From: Pleurodeles waltl
Lineage: Eukaryota; Chordata; Amphibia; Caudata; Salamandridae
Direction of reading: 5' to 3'
DNA: 64,000 nt
Assembly (NCBI RefSeq): GCF_031143425.1
Contig: NC_090439.1
Location: 355,130,027-355,194,026 of the forward strand
Every line of letters starts with the position of its first letter. Within the stretch, counting starts at the first letter, position 1. Below the pieces are notes generated by a model, which was not told the origin of the DNA, searched no databases, and worked only from the letters and a program-made list of their open reading frames with translations. This document shows, piece by piece, positions 1-11,089 of the stretch. Position numbers and translations under genes: made by a program.

Positions 1-160
1 AGAAGTTGTTGCTGACGATAGCCCAGTTGGGTTAGGTGCAATCCTTGCACCGCAGACACCCAAATCCTCAAAGACATATTGCGGCATATGCAAGCAAAGG
101 TTTGTCCCAGACTGAAAGTGCTTATTCACCACCTGAAAAAGAGAGTTGGACAGTGGTGAG
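1..160 (+). pseudogene. Ty3/gypsy pol remnant, RNase H N-terminal part
   Basis: The translated fragments resemble the start of a Ty3/gypsy RNase H domain. One frame reads DDSPVGLGAIL near bases 17-50, the region of the first catalytic Asp. A second frame then gives IAAYASKGLSQTESAYSPPE and ends at WTVV. The frame change between these pieces and an early stop show decay. The reading breaks off at 160, exactly where another element is inserted, and resumes at 2572 with WACEHVHVFLY, which is the next conserved stretch of the same domain. The window edge truncates the 5' side, so reverse transcriptase lies outside. The family assignment is from motif recognition. Confidence 0.75.
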
Positions 161-2571
161 TGTTAGAAATTGGGACTCGGGCTGGCAGAGATATGCACCC
201 TGCCCAAGTAGGGACCACAATTCTACTCAAGGTAAGTCAGATACACAACCTAAATTAACAAGTGCTCACCCTCTTGTAGCTTGGCACAGAGCAGGCATGT
301 TTGATTTAGAAGGCAATGGGTAAAGTATTTGTGCAACACACACGCAGTAATCACAGTGAAAACTCTACAGAAAGACTACACAGGTCTATGGAAATAGAGA
401 TGATTTATCTAACTTAATCAAGACCAAAACAACAACAAAACAAATCTATAAATCAAGAGTTGTGCAATTGGAAAGAAATTAGGTCAGAAAGCAGTATTAA
501 ACTAGAACGTCAAGAATCTGATCAATACTTCAAAACTGATATCTGTGGAGTCCTTAAAATAGTAAAGGAGTAATTAACCCAGTGCAGTTCAATCTAGCAG
601 CGCTAGCATGTGGAAAAGCGTCCCACGCTATTCAAGTAATATGCTCCGGTGATATTAGTGCCTTAGAAAAAAGGATGCAGTTACTCCCTTTACAGGGGTT
701 ACAGTAATTCTCTCAGTCTCTATGCCAGCTGCCTCCCTTGCAGAAATGGAAAGGCCGGAATGCCAGAATACCTTTCCAAGTATGGGATGCAGGCAGGTTC
801 TCGGACCGGGGATTCACTGTAACGTTGGAAGCACCTGTGCGCTTCTATATGAAGATCTACGGCGGTGTTTTTCTCACACTGGGCCCGTGTCTGAGGTTGA
901 GTCGCACTGGTACCCGGCTCCTTCTGAGGTAGGTGGGGCAGGAGTCATGGCGATCTTGGGCCAGTCAGGCAGTGTCTCAGCCCCGGGGAAAGGATCCGGC
1001 AGGGGCGCGCCCAGCACGTTGGCAATATTGGAGCAATAAAATGCGGTCCTTGCGCCACTTTAGAACCCCAACCATGTCTCACTGTGTCAGTGCAGCAAGC
1101 TCAGCCCTGGGAAGAGGTAGTCCCTCCTGGTCTCACTGAAACAAGGATGTTCAAGCCAAGCACACTGCCCCACGCTTGCAGGAATCACAAGGGAATCATC
1201 GTGCTCAGTCTCTCAGCATGGTGAAGCCCAGGCAGTGATCTTAAGAGGTGACGAGGTATTTGATGTCACTGAGACCTCGAAGAAAAACAAGGGGCAAGCT
1301 AGTAAGCCCTTGGAGAAATGTGTGTGTGGCGATTAGCCCTTGGAGGTGCAGGGCAGAGATCAGCAAGCAGCAGGGTGGCACCACAGGGAAGAGCAGCAGT
1401 TCATTGGAACAATCAATTTTGGCAGAGTAGCAATCCTGGCCACACAGCAGTCTTTCCTCCAGCAGAGTTTTCTTGTGTCCAGAAGTGTACTGATTGTAGT
1501 GGGTCAGAGACCCAGTACTAATACTAAAAAGTGCCTTTGATGTGGTGAATGACTTCAAAAGGTTTCTGTGAATGGCAAAGGTCCCCCTTTCAGCTCGCCC
1601 CCAGCTCCAGCCTATCAGTGGGGAGCAATCAGCCACTTTGTATGGGGTCTAGCCACTACCCTTTGAAATATAAGTGGAAGCCCTTCCCGACCTCCTCCCC
1701 AGGAAGAACGATCAGTATGCAGATGCAAGTGAGTATCCTGTGTTATGACTGTCTGAAGAGAATGCACAAGTGTAGCTGTCACCTAGCCCAGGCCAGACAT
1801 GTATTGGAAATAGGCAGTAGGCACACAGGATGGTGAGGGCAGAGAAATGCTCACTTTCTAAAAGTGGCATTTCTAAAACAGTAATAATAAATCCTACTTT
1901 ACAAGTAATGAGGATTTACCATTACTATTCCAATGATACTAAACATGATGCAGCTACTTCTTTCAGATCGGAAATTACAGCTTAAAGGTATTATAAGGGT
2001 TTCCAAATGCTGGCCTGTGATAGGAGCAGGACTCAGTAATGAAAAACGATTTTGGGAGTTTTTCCATTACCAGGACATGTAAAACAAAAAAAAAATACAT
2101 GTCCTGCCTTTTATTTACATGACACTCTGGCCTATGGGCTACCTAGGATATACTTTATGTATGATATATGCAAAACAAAGTGTAGTTTCAGGTTTGGCAG
2201 GAGGTTTTGAATGCGAAGTTGAGGTGGAAGTGAGACCGCACACACAGGCTCTGCAGTCGCAGGCCTGAGACATGTTTACAGGACTACCTACATGGGTTGC
2301 ACAATCAGTAGTGCAGGCCCTCTAGTAGCATTTAATTTACATGTCCTGGGAATATGGGATACCACTTTACAAGAGACATATACATAAATTATGACAATTG
2401 TGGATACACCAATGTTACCATGTTTTAGGGGAGAAGCACATGCAGTTTAGTACTGGTTAGCAGTGATAAAGTGCTCAGAGTCCTAAGGCCAACAAAAGGT
2501 TACAACAACAAAACAGGAGTTAAAGGCAAAATGTCTGGGGCAAGACCACACTAAGGATGCCAGGTCTAACA
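161..2571. mobile_element. LTR-like element family A, copy 1 (2.4 kb), inserted in gypsy RNase H
   Basis: The element begins TGTTAG and ends CTAACA. It is flanked by GTGAG (156-160) and GTGTG (2572-2576), a 5-bp target duplication with one mismatch. Its interior aligns by eye along its length with 6609-9376: both have 'gtaaagtatttgtgcaa' type sequence near the left end, 'ctttctaaaagtggcatttc' type sequence in the middle, and 'gtgctcagagtc' near the right end. TG...CA ends and a 5-bp duplication fit a long solo LTR or a non-autonomous LTR element. No coding region or second LTR is visible. The open frames inside (for example 722-1039 and 1241-1636) have no recognisable protein features. The strand is not determined. 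Confidence 0.7.
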
Positions 2572-2949
2572 GTGTGGGCTTGTGAACATGTTCATGTGTT
2601 CCTATACCGAAAACCTTTTATGTTTGTGACAGATCATCAAGCATTGCTGACCATCTTTGGCAATCCAAAAGCCAAGATGCCTCCTTGCATTGATCCTTGG
2701 GGGTCTACGATTACAAGAGTACAACTACACAAATATGCATCGTCCAAGGAAAATCAAAACCCTGCTGACAATTTCTTCACAGTGTCTATACAGTGTCAAG
2801 GTGCCCCCTCTAAAACAGTTGAAGCCTACATAAATGTCAATGTGAAATCAAACACGCCTGCTGCCATTTCGTTAGAATATATTGCCACTGCCATGAGTCA
2901 AGGTAGTGACATGTTAAAACTGAAAGACATTAGTACAGATCAGTCATAG
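2572..2949 (+). pseudogene. Ty3/gypsy pol remnant, RNase H C-terminal part
   Basis: The frame covering 2557-2949 reads WACEHVHVFLYRKPFMFV followed by TDHQALL, then a degraded PKAKMPP motif and NPADNF. This is the typical order of the second half of a Ty3/gypsy RNase H: the conserved VTDH Asp, then the terminal NPAD-type motif. It continues the domain interrupted at 160. The terminal NPAD-x-LSR motif is altered to NPADNFFT, and the sequence between the motifs has drifted, so activity is not expected. The real 5' boundary is the insertion junction at 2572, because the few bases before it belong to the inserted element. Confidence 0.8.
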
Positions 2950-3159
2950 AACCAAACCTAATTAACCTCTTACCAGTGACAGTGAATACCAGAAGTTTAA
3001 AAATTTGAAAGATGAACTGTCCATAACACAAAAAGGCAAACTGAGGAGTTTGAGAATTGTCATTCCGGGGGGACTGCAGCAACAGATAATTTAAGTGCCC
3101 TTTAATGACATTTTGGAAACATTGCCACAAAACAAGCTCTCTGAGATAGAGTTTGGTTT

Positions 3160-3845
3160 TCTCATCTCAATAAAAGAGTTGAAAGAGAATTGAAGGCCTG
3201 TCATCTATGCAACTGCCTGTCATCAAAAACCACTCAACATCCCTTAAGCATGTCAGTGTTGGCAAAACATGCCTGGAAAAGAATTGCTGTTGATTTTTTC
3301 AGTCCACTTGACAATACACGTCACCGGATGGTGAGCGTGGAAGAATACTCCTGTTTCCATGAATAGAATATTTCTCGTCTATCACTCAGGAAAGAGTAAT
3401 TGAGAGATTATACGGCATCTTTGCAACATGGGGAAATCCTGTGAATATTCAAGAATTCAGAGACTTTCTCAACCTGCTTAATGTGAATCATCATAAGAGC
3501 ACATCTCTTTGGCCACGGGCTAATGGCCTTGCTGAACGTTTCATGAGTATATTAAAGAAAGCTGTTCAGCATGCTGCATTGGAAAAGCTCAGCTTCATGA
3601 CTGTCTTGAAGTATACCCTACAAGCTTACCGTTTGATTCCGCACTCGACCAAGGGTGAAAGCCCTGCAGTGTTGATGCTTGGGAGAGCAAGGACGACCAA
3701 GTTACCTCAATGGACCAACACAAGATCAAGAACTGAGGAAGAAACCTGTATAAAAGACTTGGATAGTAAAGAGAAAATGCAGAAAGACAACATGCAAACG
3801 TCATTGCCTTCACAAGAGAAGATCATTTGCTCAACAGTCAGCTGA
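3160..3845 (+). pseudogene. Ty3/gypsy integrase remnant
   Basis: Around 3196-3225 a CHLCNCL-like piece suggests the end of the integrase zinc-binding domain. Around 3270-3350 one frame reads AWKRIAVDFFSPL, matching the first catalytic Asp region of retrotransposon integrases. From 3441 a 134-residue open frame begins NIQEFRDFLN and contains WPRANGLAERFMSILKKAV, the conserved region of the catalytic Glu (NG-x-AER). It then gives YRLIPHSTKGESPAVLMLGR, the usual segment after the catalytic core. Frame changes between these pieces show that the gene is broken. The order and spacing to RNase H are those of Ty3/gypsy elements. Confidence 0.82.
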
Positions 3846-4208
3846 GAAAAAGTAGGTCTGATGCTCCTTTTGATGCTGAGCCATTCAATGTTGTAACCAG
3901 CAAAGGACACATGATGGCTGCCCAATGTCCTGGGAAATCCATTACGCGAGATTCCTCTCATTTCCAACATCTGGCTCATCACTCATCAGATACTGATGTC
4001 AACGTAGAGACGGCTTCAGAAAGGACAATTGGAAAACCCCAGACAGCTGTTGCTCCTGCATTGCCACGCAGATCATGGACGCTCCTGTTGCTGATTCCCA
4101 GGTTCCGAAGACACAATCAGGATGAGTAATCCAAGCTCCAAGAAAGTTTATCGAAGAGCTATGATTGTGTATATGTTTGAGGAAAAATGTATTTAACAGA
4201 TAGGGTGA

Positions 4209-4410
4209 TGTTGTGTCATGTGAGTATGAAAGACAGAACCCTTTTGTCTCCTAAAGGACTCAGTAGAATTGTAACTTAAGTGTTAGAATTTGAAATTCAG
4301 GTTTAGAATGTTTAGTTTATGGTTGCACACAGGCAAATAAAGATGTGTAGTACAAAGCGGCATGTGTGGCGTATTCATTGGTGTGTACCAAGCCCGGGGA
4401 ACACTCTACA
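4209..4410 (+). repeat. probable 3' LTR of the gypsy element
   Basis: Downstream of the integrase, the sequence from TGTTGTGTCATG at 4209 to ACACTCTACA at 4410 has TG...CA ends. It contains an AATAAA signal at 4336-4341, as expected for a short gypsy LTR of about 200 bp. No 5' LTR lies in the window to confirm it, and no clear polypurine tract is seen, so the boundaries are provisional. Confidence 0.45.
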
Positions 4411-6608
4411 CTATGGAATACATTAAACCGTTTGACCCCAGAACATTTCCCACTGGTTTTTTCCTTGACCGATGGACATTGACAGTGGGATGGAAGGACA
4501 AATGCATACTTCAATATCTTATTCCCCAGGTGTCCATAAAAGTATCGGACTGACGTATATTAAAACAAAATCTTCTGTATGGCATGGATGCTACGATCTG
4601 TGCATAATTTTCATTTTATTCACATTGATCACTCACATGGTGATGGACACTATTTCACATTTCTTCCACAATTTTTGACACGAGTACTGCAAATTTTGCA
4701 GCTAACATGTTGCGATTCATCAATAATGAATGTGGCATATTACATTTTTGACTGCATGCAATGTAAACTATACAATAATTTTGAAACTGATGTCAATTCA
4801 TCTGCTTTATCCATTTATAACAATGGGATTATATGCATTGCTTTAGAATCTTTACGAAATATAAGCAGTAAGGATATATGTCGTTTTTGTTTAATTTAGT
4901 TATTCAATAACTGACTGCATAATCTAGGCTTTATAACTGCTTTTTGCCATTTTGACATTCCTGGCATCATCTGCCTGCTCGCCAACACTGCATCATATTT
5001 CATTTTACTTAATTTTATCGAAGAGTCAAAGTAACGTTTAGGGTTTGATGCATGGAGCAGTACTCGCACAGAGATCTACAAGGTGAATAACCCACAACTA
5101 AGATGGAAAATTCAGCAAAGACCTAAGGCATGACAATAGAAGCAGACACTAGGGAAGTTCAACAGGGATCCAAAATGCCTGAAGAACACTATTGTGGTCA
5201 CAGTTTGTGCAAACTCAGCATGGATGTCGTACTCAGAAGAGAAGCTTGGACATCGAGGCTAATGAAATCAGATCTTCCAAAGACACGTTTCATGGAACAC
5301 TGCCTTTCATATCTTTCAGCTAGGCAGGATGAGGAAGATACTGGTAGGACTGGTGGAAGAAGTTCACCGACTACAGAATGGAGTACAAGTTGCTTGAAAC
5401 CCCACCCGTGTAGCTTATACTCGCCGGTATGAAGAATGTAGGAAAATGGTAGCTAATGTGGGGACACGAAGCTCGCAATTTTTCAAACCAGATCTGCAAG
5501 AAACTATTCAAGAAATGGCAAGCATACATTGCAGTTACTGATAGCAATATAGAGACAATGAATGAAGTAGAAGTCGTGTCTATGGTAAAATAATTCTGCC
5601 AACAACAAAAAATGTTATTGTTCCGTTAATTTCACCAAACCTACAAATATGCCAGAAGGAATGTATTTAGTAATCTTAAACAGCAAGGTAAATTTACTGA
5701 ATTATAATTTGATACTCCTTTGCTCACGTGTCAAGTAAGGAGTATTCACTTCACAGATCAGCTGGCCCTTTCGCAAGTGAACCTGCAGGGTGAATTTCAA
5801 TGTTATACCTTACCCACTAAGACAACAGCCACGATCATAAGTAAGGCTGATGAGCATGAAACAGCTAAGCCTGAAAAAAATAACGAAACTAGATTTCTGA
5901 GGTTTACTGACTTGTTGAACAATGACTGCAAATAACAATGACATTGAGGAGTAAGAATTGCCCTAATCAGGCACAGCTGCAAGTAATAAACCACAGAAGC
6001 TGCTTAGTCTATAATGCTGGATGTAACTGCATAAGCATATAAGTAGGGCCCTAATCGACTGCAGAGTGCATGCAGTGAAACGATTCCCTATCCTACAGCA
6101 GACCTTTGCCAAGGAAAGTGTGTCACATAGCATTCTAATAGGGAAGACCTTTTCTTGGTCAAAGAAAGTGTTAAAACATATTTTGTTTTAAGGCTGGACG
6201 CCATAGAATTTCAACTGCTTCCTCTGTTTAATCAAGCATCAGTGCTCCTTGGCAGTGGCTCCAAAAAACGACTGGTGTAAAGGAGGCACCTAAGGTGGAT
6301 TTTAAGTCAGAGCATAATGTTATAGGAAATTTTCAGTATACCATAAGTCCTGAGACCAGTGGCCGCCAACCTATGTAGAGGATAACTCAGTGAGGCATTG
6401 CAGTCAATAAAGTGGAGGGAGTTTTCAACAAGCAGAAATGCGAGTAAGACCAGAACAGTGTTTTGATTTTAAAGCTTCTATAGAGCACCAATTGGACCAT
6501 GATTTCCTCAATGATATCAACTCCAGCTCTCACACATTCAATTTCAGAAGATATGCTACCAGTGAATAAAACGGGCGACAATCGGGGGGCATTCACTGAT
6601 AACATATG
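4411..6608. other. unassigned AT-rich stretch
   Basis: No convincing gene is visible. Open frames of 90-106 residues (4579-4899, 5130-5432) lack recognisable domains. The region is AT-rich to about 5100 and mixed afterwards. It probably consists of old repeat fragments. Confidence 0.4.
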
Positions 6609-9376
6609 TGTTAGAAATGGGGTTTCTGGTTGTTGTGGGTATGTACCTAAGCCAGCAGAACCCACAACTCTAGTCAAGGCAAGGGAGTTACACGTCCAAG
6701 ATAACCCCTGCTCACCCTTTTGGTAGCTTTGCACGAGCAGTCAGGCCTAACCGGAAGGAAATGTGTAAATCGTTTGCACAATACACACACAACACATGTG
6801 ACGCAAGATGTACACCACAAAGTAAACACAACACTGAGCTATGTAAAAATAAACTGTATTGCACAAAACATAATTAGACCACACATTATACTTCAGTAAT
6901 ACCCTGCTACCTTAGCAGTTGTCAGAATGTTACACAAGTTACTAATACTCTACTCTGCAAGAATAAGCAGTTGTCAAATTAGAACACGTAAGTACTCAGG
7001 ATTCTGCAACATAAGCAGTAGTCAGGAATCACAGTAAATAAATGCACTTGTCATAAATACATCATATGTGTCCATACAAGGAACATTATTACATATGGCA
7101 AGTCATGAAAAACATATATCCATAATGCCCATAGCAGGAACATTGCAAAACCATGTGTTATGAAAAAAAAGGAGTACCTGTTTTTGAGAAAAAGGCACTC
7201 CTAGTGCCTAGGAGAGGAAGGTAGGGCCCCCGGTGCTCCTGTGTGCTCAACGGGGGCCCGCTCAGCTCCTGGGGGAAAGGGGCAGTCGGCACCTTCTCTG
7301 TGTCACCTGACGGGCCCCTCCTGGGGCCTGCGATCTCTGGGGGGAGGCCCTTCCACAGGGGGGGGGGCAACAAAGAATGCCAAATGGTAATTACTGGGGA
7401 TATCCAGCCCCTAAGGCAGTAGCCGGGGGTAAAGGAACTCTCTTTCCGCCCCTGTGCCCTGCGTCGTGCAGGCAACCGCCTACGTCCACAGTGCGGCTGC
7501 CCAACAAAGGAAAGAGGGAGCAGGGACCTCTGATGAGACTTCCCTCCTGCTCCTCCGCAGCCGCACCCGACACAGTGCGCGAGGCGCACTTCTGCCTTTT
7601 TCCCGGACTGCGACGGTGATCTGGCCCTGAATCAGGGCTTTTCTGGTGCCCTGGGGGCGCTCTTTGGAGCAAGCCGTGCCCAGGGGGTACCGATAGGAGC
7701 ACACTTGCTCCAGTTACCTTTTCTTTGTGCCCTGGGGGGACTGGGGAGAGCGCAGCACCCGCGCTTCCTCTGGATAAGACGCCCAGGCTGCGGCGGTGAA
7801 GTGTGAGCCCAGGTCGCAGCGGTGGAGTTGCAGCCAAGCGCCTACTGAGCGCTCGGGGGGGTGGCCCACAGGCAGCACTCTTCAGTGCGCTATGCCCGGG
7901 CTGCGGCAGTGATCCTTCCTCACCACACTGCGCTCAGATGAAGCGCCTTTGTCCCCCTACAAGCACTAGAAGGCGCATTAGGGGAAAATTGCAACACTCC
8001 TCTGGCTTTCAGAAAGAACATGGGTCAGGGGGCCACAGCATCCTGATCCTGGAGTCAAGCTTGGGGGTGGGGTGGGGGGTTGGAGTACAGGGCTGGCAGG
8101 CCCAACAACAGGTCATCACAAGGGGTGCAGGTGATGGCAGTTCCTCCTAGTGACCAGGCCAGCCACAGGTTAGCACAGCAGCAGCAGTCCAAGAGGGTCC
8201 TGGTGAGACCTTTCAACATCGTCCTGTGTCCAGTTCCAAGTACGTTTTCTGGAGTCCCAAGAATGTCTAAATTGTGGGAGAAATTTGCCTGTATTTATAC
8301 TCAGTTTACAGTGTCTTTGTCAATGAGGAGGAGAGGGGGTTCCAACCTGTTACAACTGGTTCTGGGAGTGCCCCTTCTCTCCTCCAGCAATGGCTCCTAA
8401 CACCAGTGGGGGGGTAAACGACCCTATTGTGCGAGGCCAAGGCACAGCCTTTACAAATGCAGGTGTGCCCCACCTATCCCTTCTCCCAGCCCAGGAAGAC
8501 TATACAATATGTAGATGCACCTCTGGCACACCTCCACCCTCCCTGTGTACAGGCTGTCTGAAAAGTATACACAAAGCCCCAACTGTCAGTTTGCCCAGAC
8601 GTGGATTGGAGTCAAGCTGCAAAAATAGCAGAGTCATAAGCACAGATAAATGTGCACTTTCTAGAAGTGGCATTTCTGTAATAGTAATAAAAAATACACT
8701 TACACCAGTAAGCAGCATTTCTTATCACTATCACAACCATACCAAACCAAACATGCCTACGCTACCCCTCATAAATCAGACAATACTCCTTACACATAAG
8801 GCAGGGCATTTCTAATGCAATCCTATGAGAATGCAGCACTCACAGAAGTGAGACACCAAGTTAGGCTGTTTGTCACTACCAGGACAGGCCACACAACCTG
8901 GCACATGTCCTGCCTTCTACATACATGGCACCCTGCCCATAGAGCTAGCTAGGGCGTTCCTTAGGGGTGACATATGTAGTAAAAGGGAGATCTGGGCCTG
9001 GCAAGTAAATGTAGATGCCAGGTCCCTGTGGCAGAAAACTGCGCACACAGGCCCTGTGCTAGCAGGCCTGAGATAGGTTTGAAAGGCTACTTCAGTGGGT
9101 GGCGGAAGCAACGCTGCAGGCCCCCTAGTAGCATGTAATTTACAGGCCCTGGGTATAGGGATGTCACTTTATAAGGGCCTTACAGGTAAATTAAATATGT
9201 CAATTAGGTATAAGCCAATCATACCAATTTTACAAGGGAGAGCACATGCACTTTAGCATGGGTTAGCAGTGAAAAAGTGCTCAGAGTCATAACGTTAGCC
9301 AACAAAGGTCAGAAAAATAAGGAGGCAAAAGGCAAAAAGTCTGAGGATTGACCCTGTAAAAGGGCCAGGTCCAACA
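6609..9376. mobile_element. LTR-like element family A, copy 2 (2.77 kb), perfect 5-bp target duplication
   Basis: The element begins TGTTAGAAATGG and ends GGTCCAACA. It is flanked on both sides by ATATG (6604-6608 and 9377-9381), a perfect 5-bp target duplication that fixes the boundaries. It aligns by eye with 161-2571, sharing the left-end block (Gly/Cys-poor, non-coding), the 'ctttctagaagtggcatttc' block near 8659, and the 'gcacatgcactttag' block near 9243. It differs by a GC-rich interior (about 7150-8050) with repeated 'gccctgggg' motifs. No protein domain is recognisable. It fits a long solo LTR or a non-autonomous LTR-type element. Confidence 0.78.
7150..8050. repeat. GC-rich interior block of family A copy 2
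   Basis: This block is strongly G+C-rich compared with both flanks. It carries recurrent 'gccctggggg' and 'gtgcccaggggg' motifs and many open frames on both strands (for example 7391-7837 minus). Those frames are explained by composition, because no domain is seen and frames overlap on both strands. Confidence 0.5.
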
Positions 9377-9697
9377 ATATGTATCATCTCTCACAAAACA
9401 TTTAGTTCTGAGCTATGTGTATGTGCTGTATGAGTGGTGGGGCGGTGGCAGTGATTATTCCACTGTGGAAGGAACTATATCAGCCTGTTTTGACCACCAC
9501 TGATCAATAATACAACCCTGCAGCGGCATGTAAAGTTTAGGGATGTGTCGAAATCTAGTGCCATCATTAAGGGCAACCCTGCCAATTTTCAAACAAATAT
9601 GGACAACCTAACTGGAAGCAAACCTACCTTAGAGCATACTATTACTAGCAAAATAGATATTTGGGATCAGGGGGAGTGGAGTAAGTAGCAGCAATCC

Positions 9698-9910
9698 TTG
9701 CAGGCATTACTTGCGCCTCACCATAAAGACAGCTTAGAACACTGCTCAGCTCGAACAGAGGCATTAGAGGTAAAGAGTAGTAGTCGATTGGTGGAGTCTT
9801 GCTGTAATACTGGGCTGTGGAACATTGTGGGTCTAGGTGAAAACATGGAAGGTAAAGATTGGTTAGATATCAGGGTTTTTGATATTTTCAGGAGACCTAC
9901 CACTTCATGA
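9698..9910 (+). pseudogene. possible LINE ORF1 fragment
   Basis: The 70-residue frame contains NTGLWNIVGLGENMEGKDW. This resembles the conserved RRNNIRIVGLPE-type segment of L1-like ORF1 proteins. It lies about 640 bp upstream of a LINE reverse transcriptase fragment on the same strand. The match is short and the flanks are featureless, so the call is tentative. Confidence 0.3.
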
Positions 9911-10091
9911 GAGTTTTCTAGTAGGTGTTGTAGCCTACTTTGAACAGCATTAATGGATAAACAAGGTAGGTCAACGGCCAGGCTACTACCTTGGATTTCA
10001 ACAGCCTCGCATGTCAGTATCAAGCCCCACCTGGCTGCGAAGAAAGACCTCTAGTGTGACAGTGACTGCCACTCAGACACAAGCCTGGGGT

Positions 10092-10215
10092 CTGTGCTGT
10101 TTCTCCAGCCCGGCTGTGTATACAGCTGGGTTGGAGAAACCTCTAGTGTGCAAGTGTGTTTGGCCGGCCTCAGACAGCCGGCCAAACACACAAGCACACT
10201 TCATGCACTCTCCCC
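10092..10215. repeat. double-hairpin element related to 58600-58990
   Basis: Two adjacent inverted repeats are visible. The first arm 'gtttctccag' near 10098 pairs with 'ttggagaaac' ending near 10140. A second arm 'gtgtgtttggccggc' near 10155 pairs with 'gccggccaaacacac' near 10190. The loop-side block 'gctgggttggagaaac' recurs at about 58727-58743, and sequence similarity continues downstream there. This looks like a foldback-type non-autonomous element. Confidence 0.6.
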
Positions 10216-10545
10216 TATCACCTCTCGTGGCCCAAGAAAAGACTTCGGGAAAAACAAATTAGGTGTTACACAATTAGGTTTAAAAGTAATGAGGTGGCTA
10301 TTGGAGCAAAGAGTACTGTGGTTGGGTATTTAGAGCTTTCTCCATCGGCGAAGAATCTTAAAAGAAGGAGATGCCCTCCAGTGTGCATCACTAATGTGGA
10401 AAAAAGAAACTATTAGCCATAAATGAAACCAGGCTCCTATTGATTTATATCACACACACCTTACCATGTGTGCCTCGTTTAACTGCTGTCATATCCAGTG
10501 GTCTTCTTTCAAACTCTTAAAAATCGGATATAATTATATCTTTTC

Positions 10546-11080
10546 TCAAAAGGGGACTTTGCTTGGACATATGGAACTACAGCTCAATATCTTTGATTGA
10601 CAAGGTAGGAGAAATACATGGACAATTGTTGTCACACTGCCTTCAGGAGTTGGATGACAATAACATTGTTGTGTGATTTGCAGGCTAGATGTAGGCGTGG
10701 CATTGCCACTCTATATATGACATTTATTGATTTGAAAACAGCCTTTGACTCCTTATTCTGGTTGAGGCTATATCATCTGAATGGTTGGTTGCAGCGCTTG
10801 CACGAACAGATAGCAGAGCACATTTCATATCCAGATAGTTAAAAAATGTACTGAGAATTTAGAGTAGCTACCAGAGTCTGTTAAGGTTCTGTATTGGCAA
10901 CCCTATGGCATAGTCTATTCATCAATGACGTCAACTATCTTAACCCGAATCTTGATATGCCAAATTTGGGTGGGAAGAAAAATTCCTATTATTCTGTATA
11001 TAAATGAAGCAGTATAACTGTCCTTAGAGTTATCAAAGCATAGCTTGTTGAAGGCCTTCAAATTGTATGAAAAGTGTAAA
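10546..11080 (+). pseudogene. LINE reverse transcriptase fragment
   Basis: Three pieces in shifting frames give the conserved order of a non-LTR reverse transcriptase. Near 10570 a NYSSISLIDKVGEIHGQLLS piece matches the N-terminal NYRPISL motif. At 10702-10780 the piece TLYMTFIDLKTAFDSL holds the first catalytic Asp. Near 10920-11000 an FINDVNYLNPNLDMPNLGG piece is followed by ILYINEAV in place of the YADD motif. Stops and frame changes show a dead copy. The fragment ends close to 11090, where a family A-related element begins. It is not obviously the same copy as the LINE at 14-20 kb. Confidence 0.7.
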
Positions 11081-11089
11081 TAACTGATT

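Noticed and set aside
5130..5432. possible DIRS gag-like frame (VVLRREAW piece)
   Set aside because: Only a short stretch recalls the RRxAWLR motif, and neither flank continues the resemblance.
7158..7837. overlapping open frames of about 145 codons on the minus strand
   Set aside because: They lie in a GC-rich block inside an LTR-like element. Several frames on both strands are open at once and no domain is recognised.
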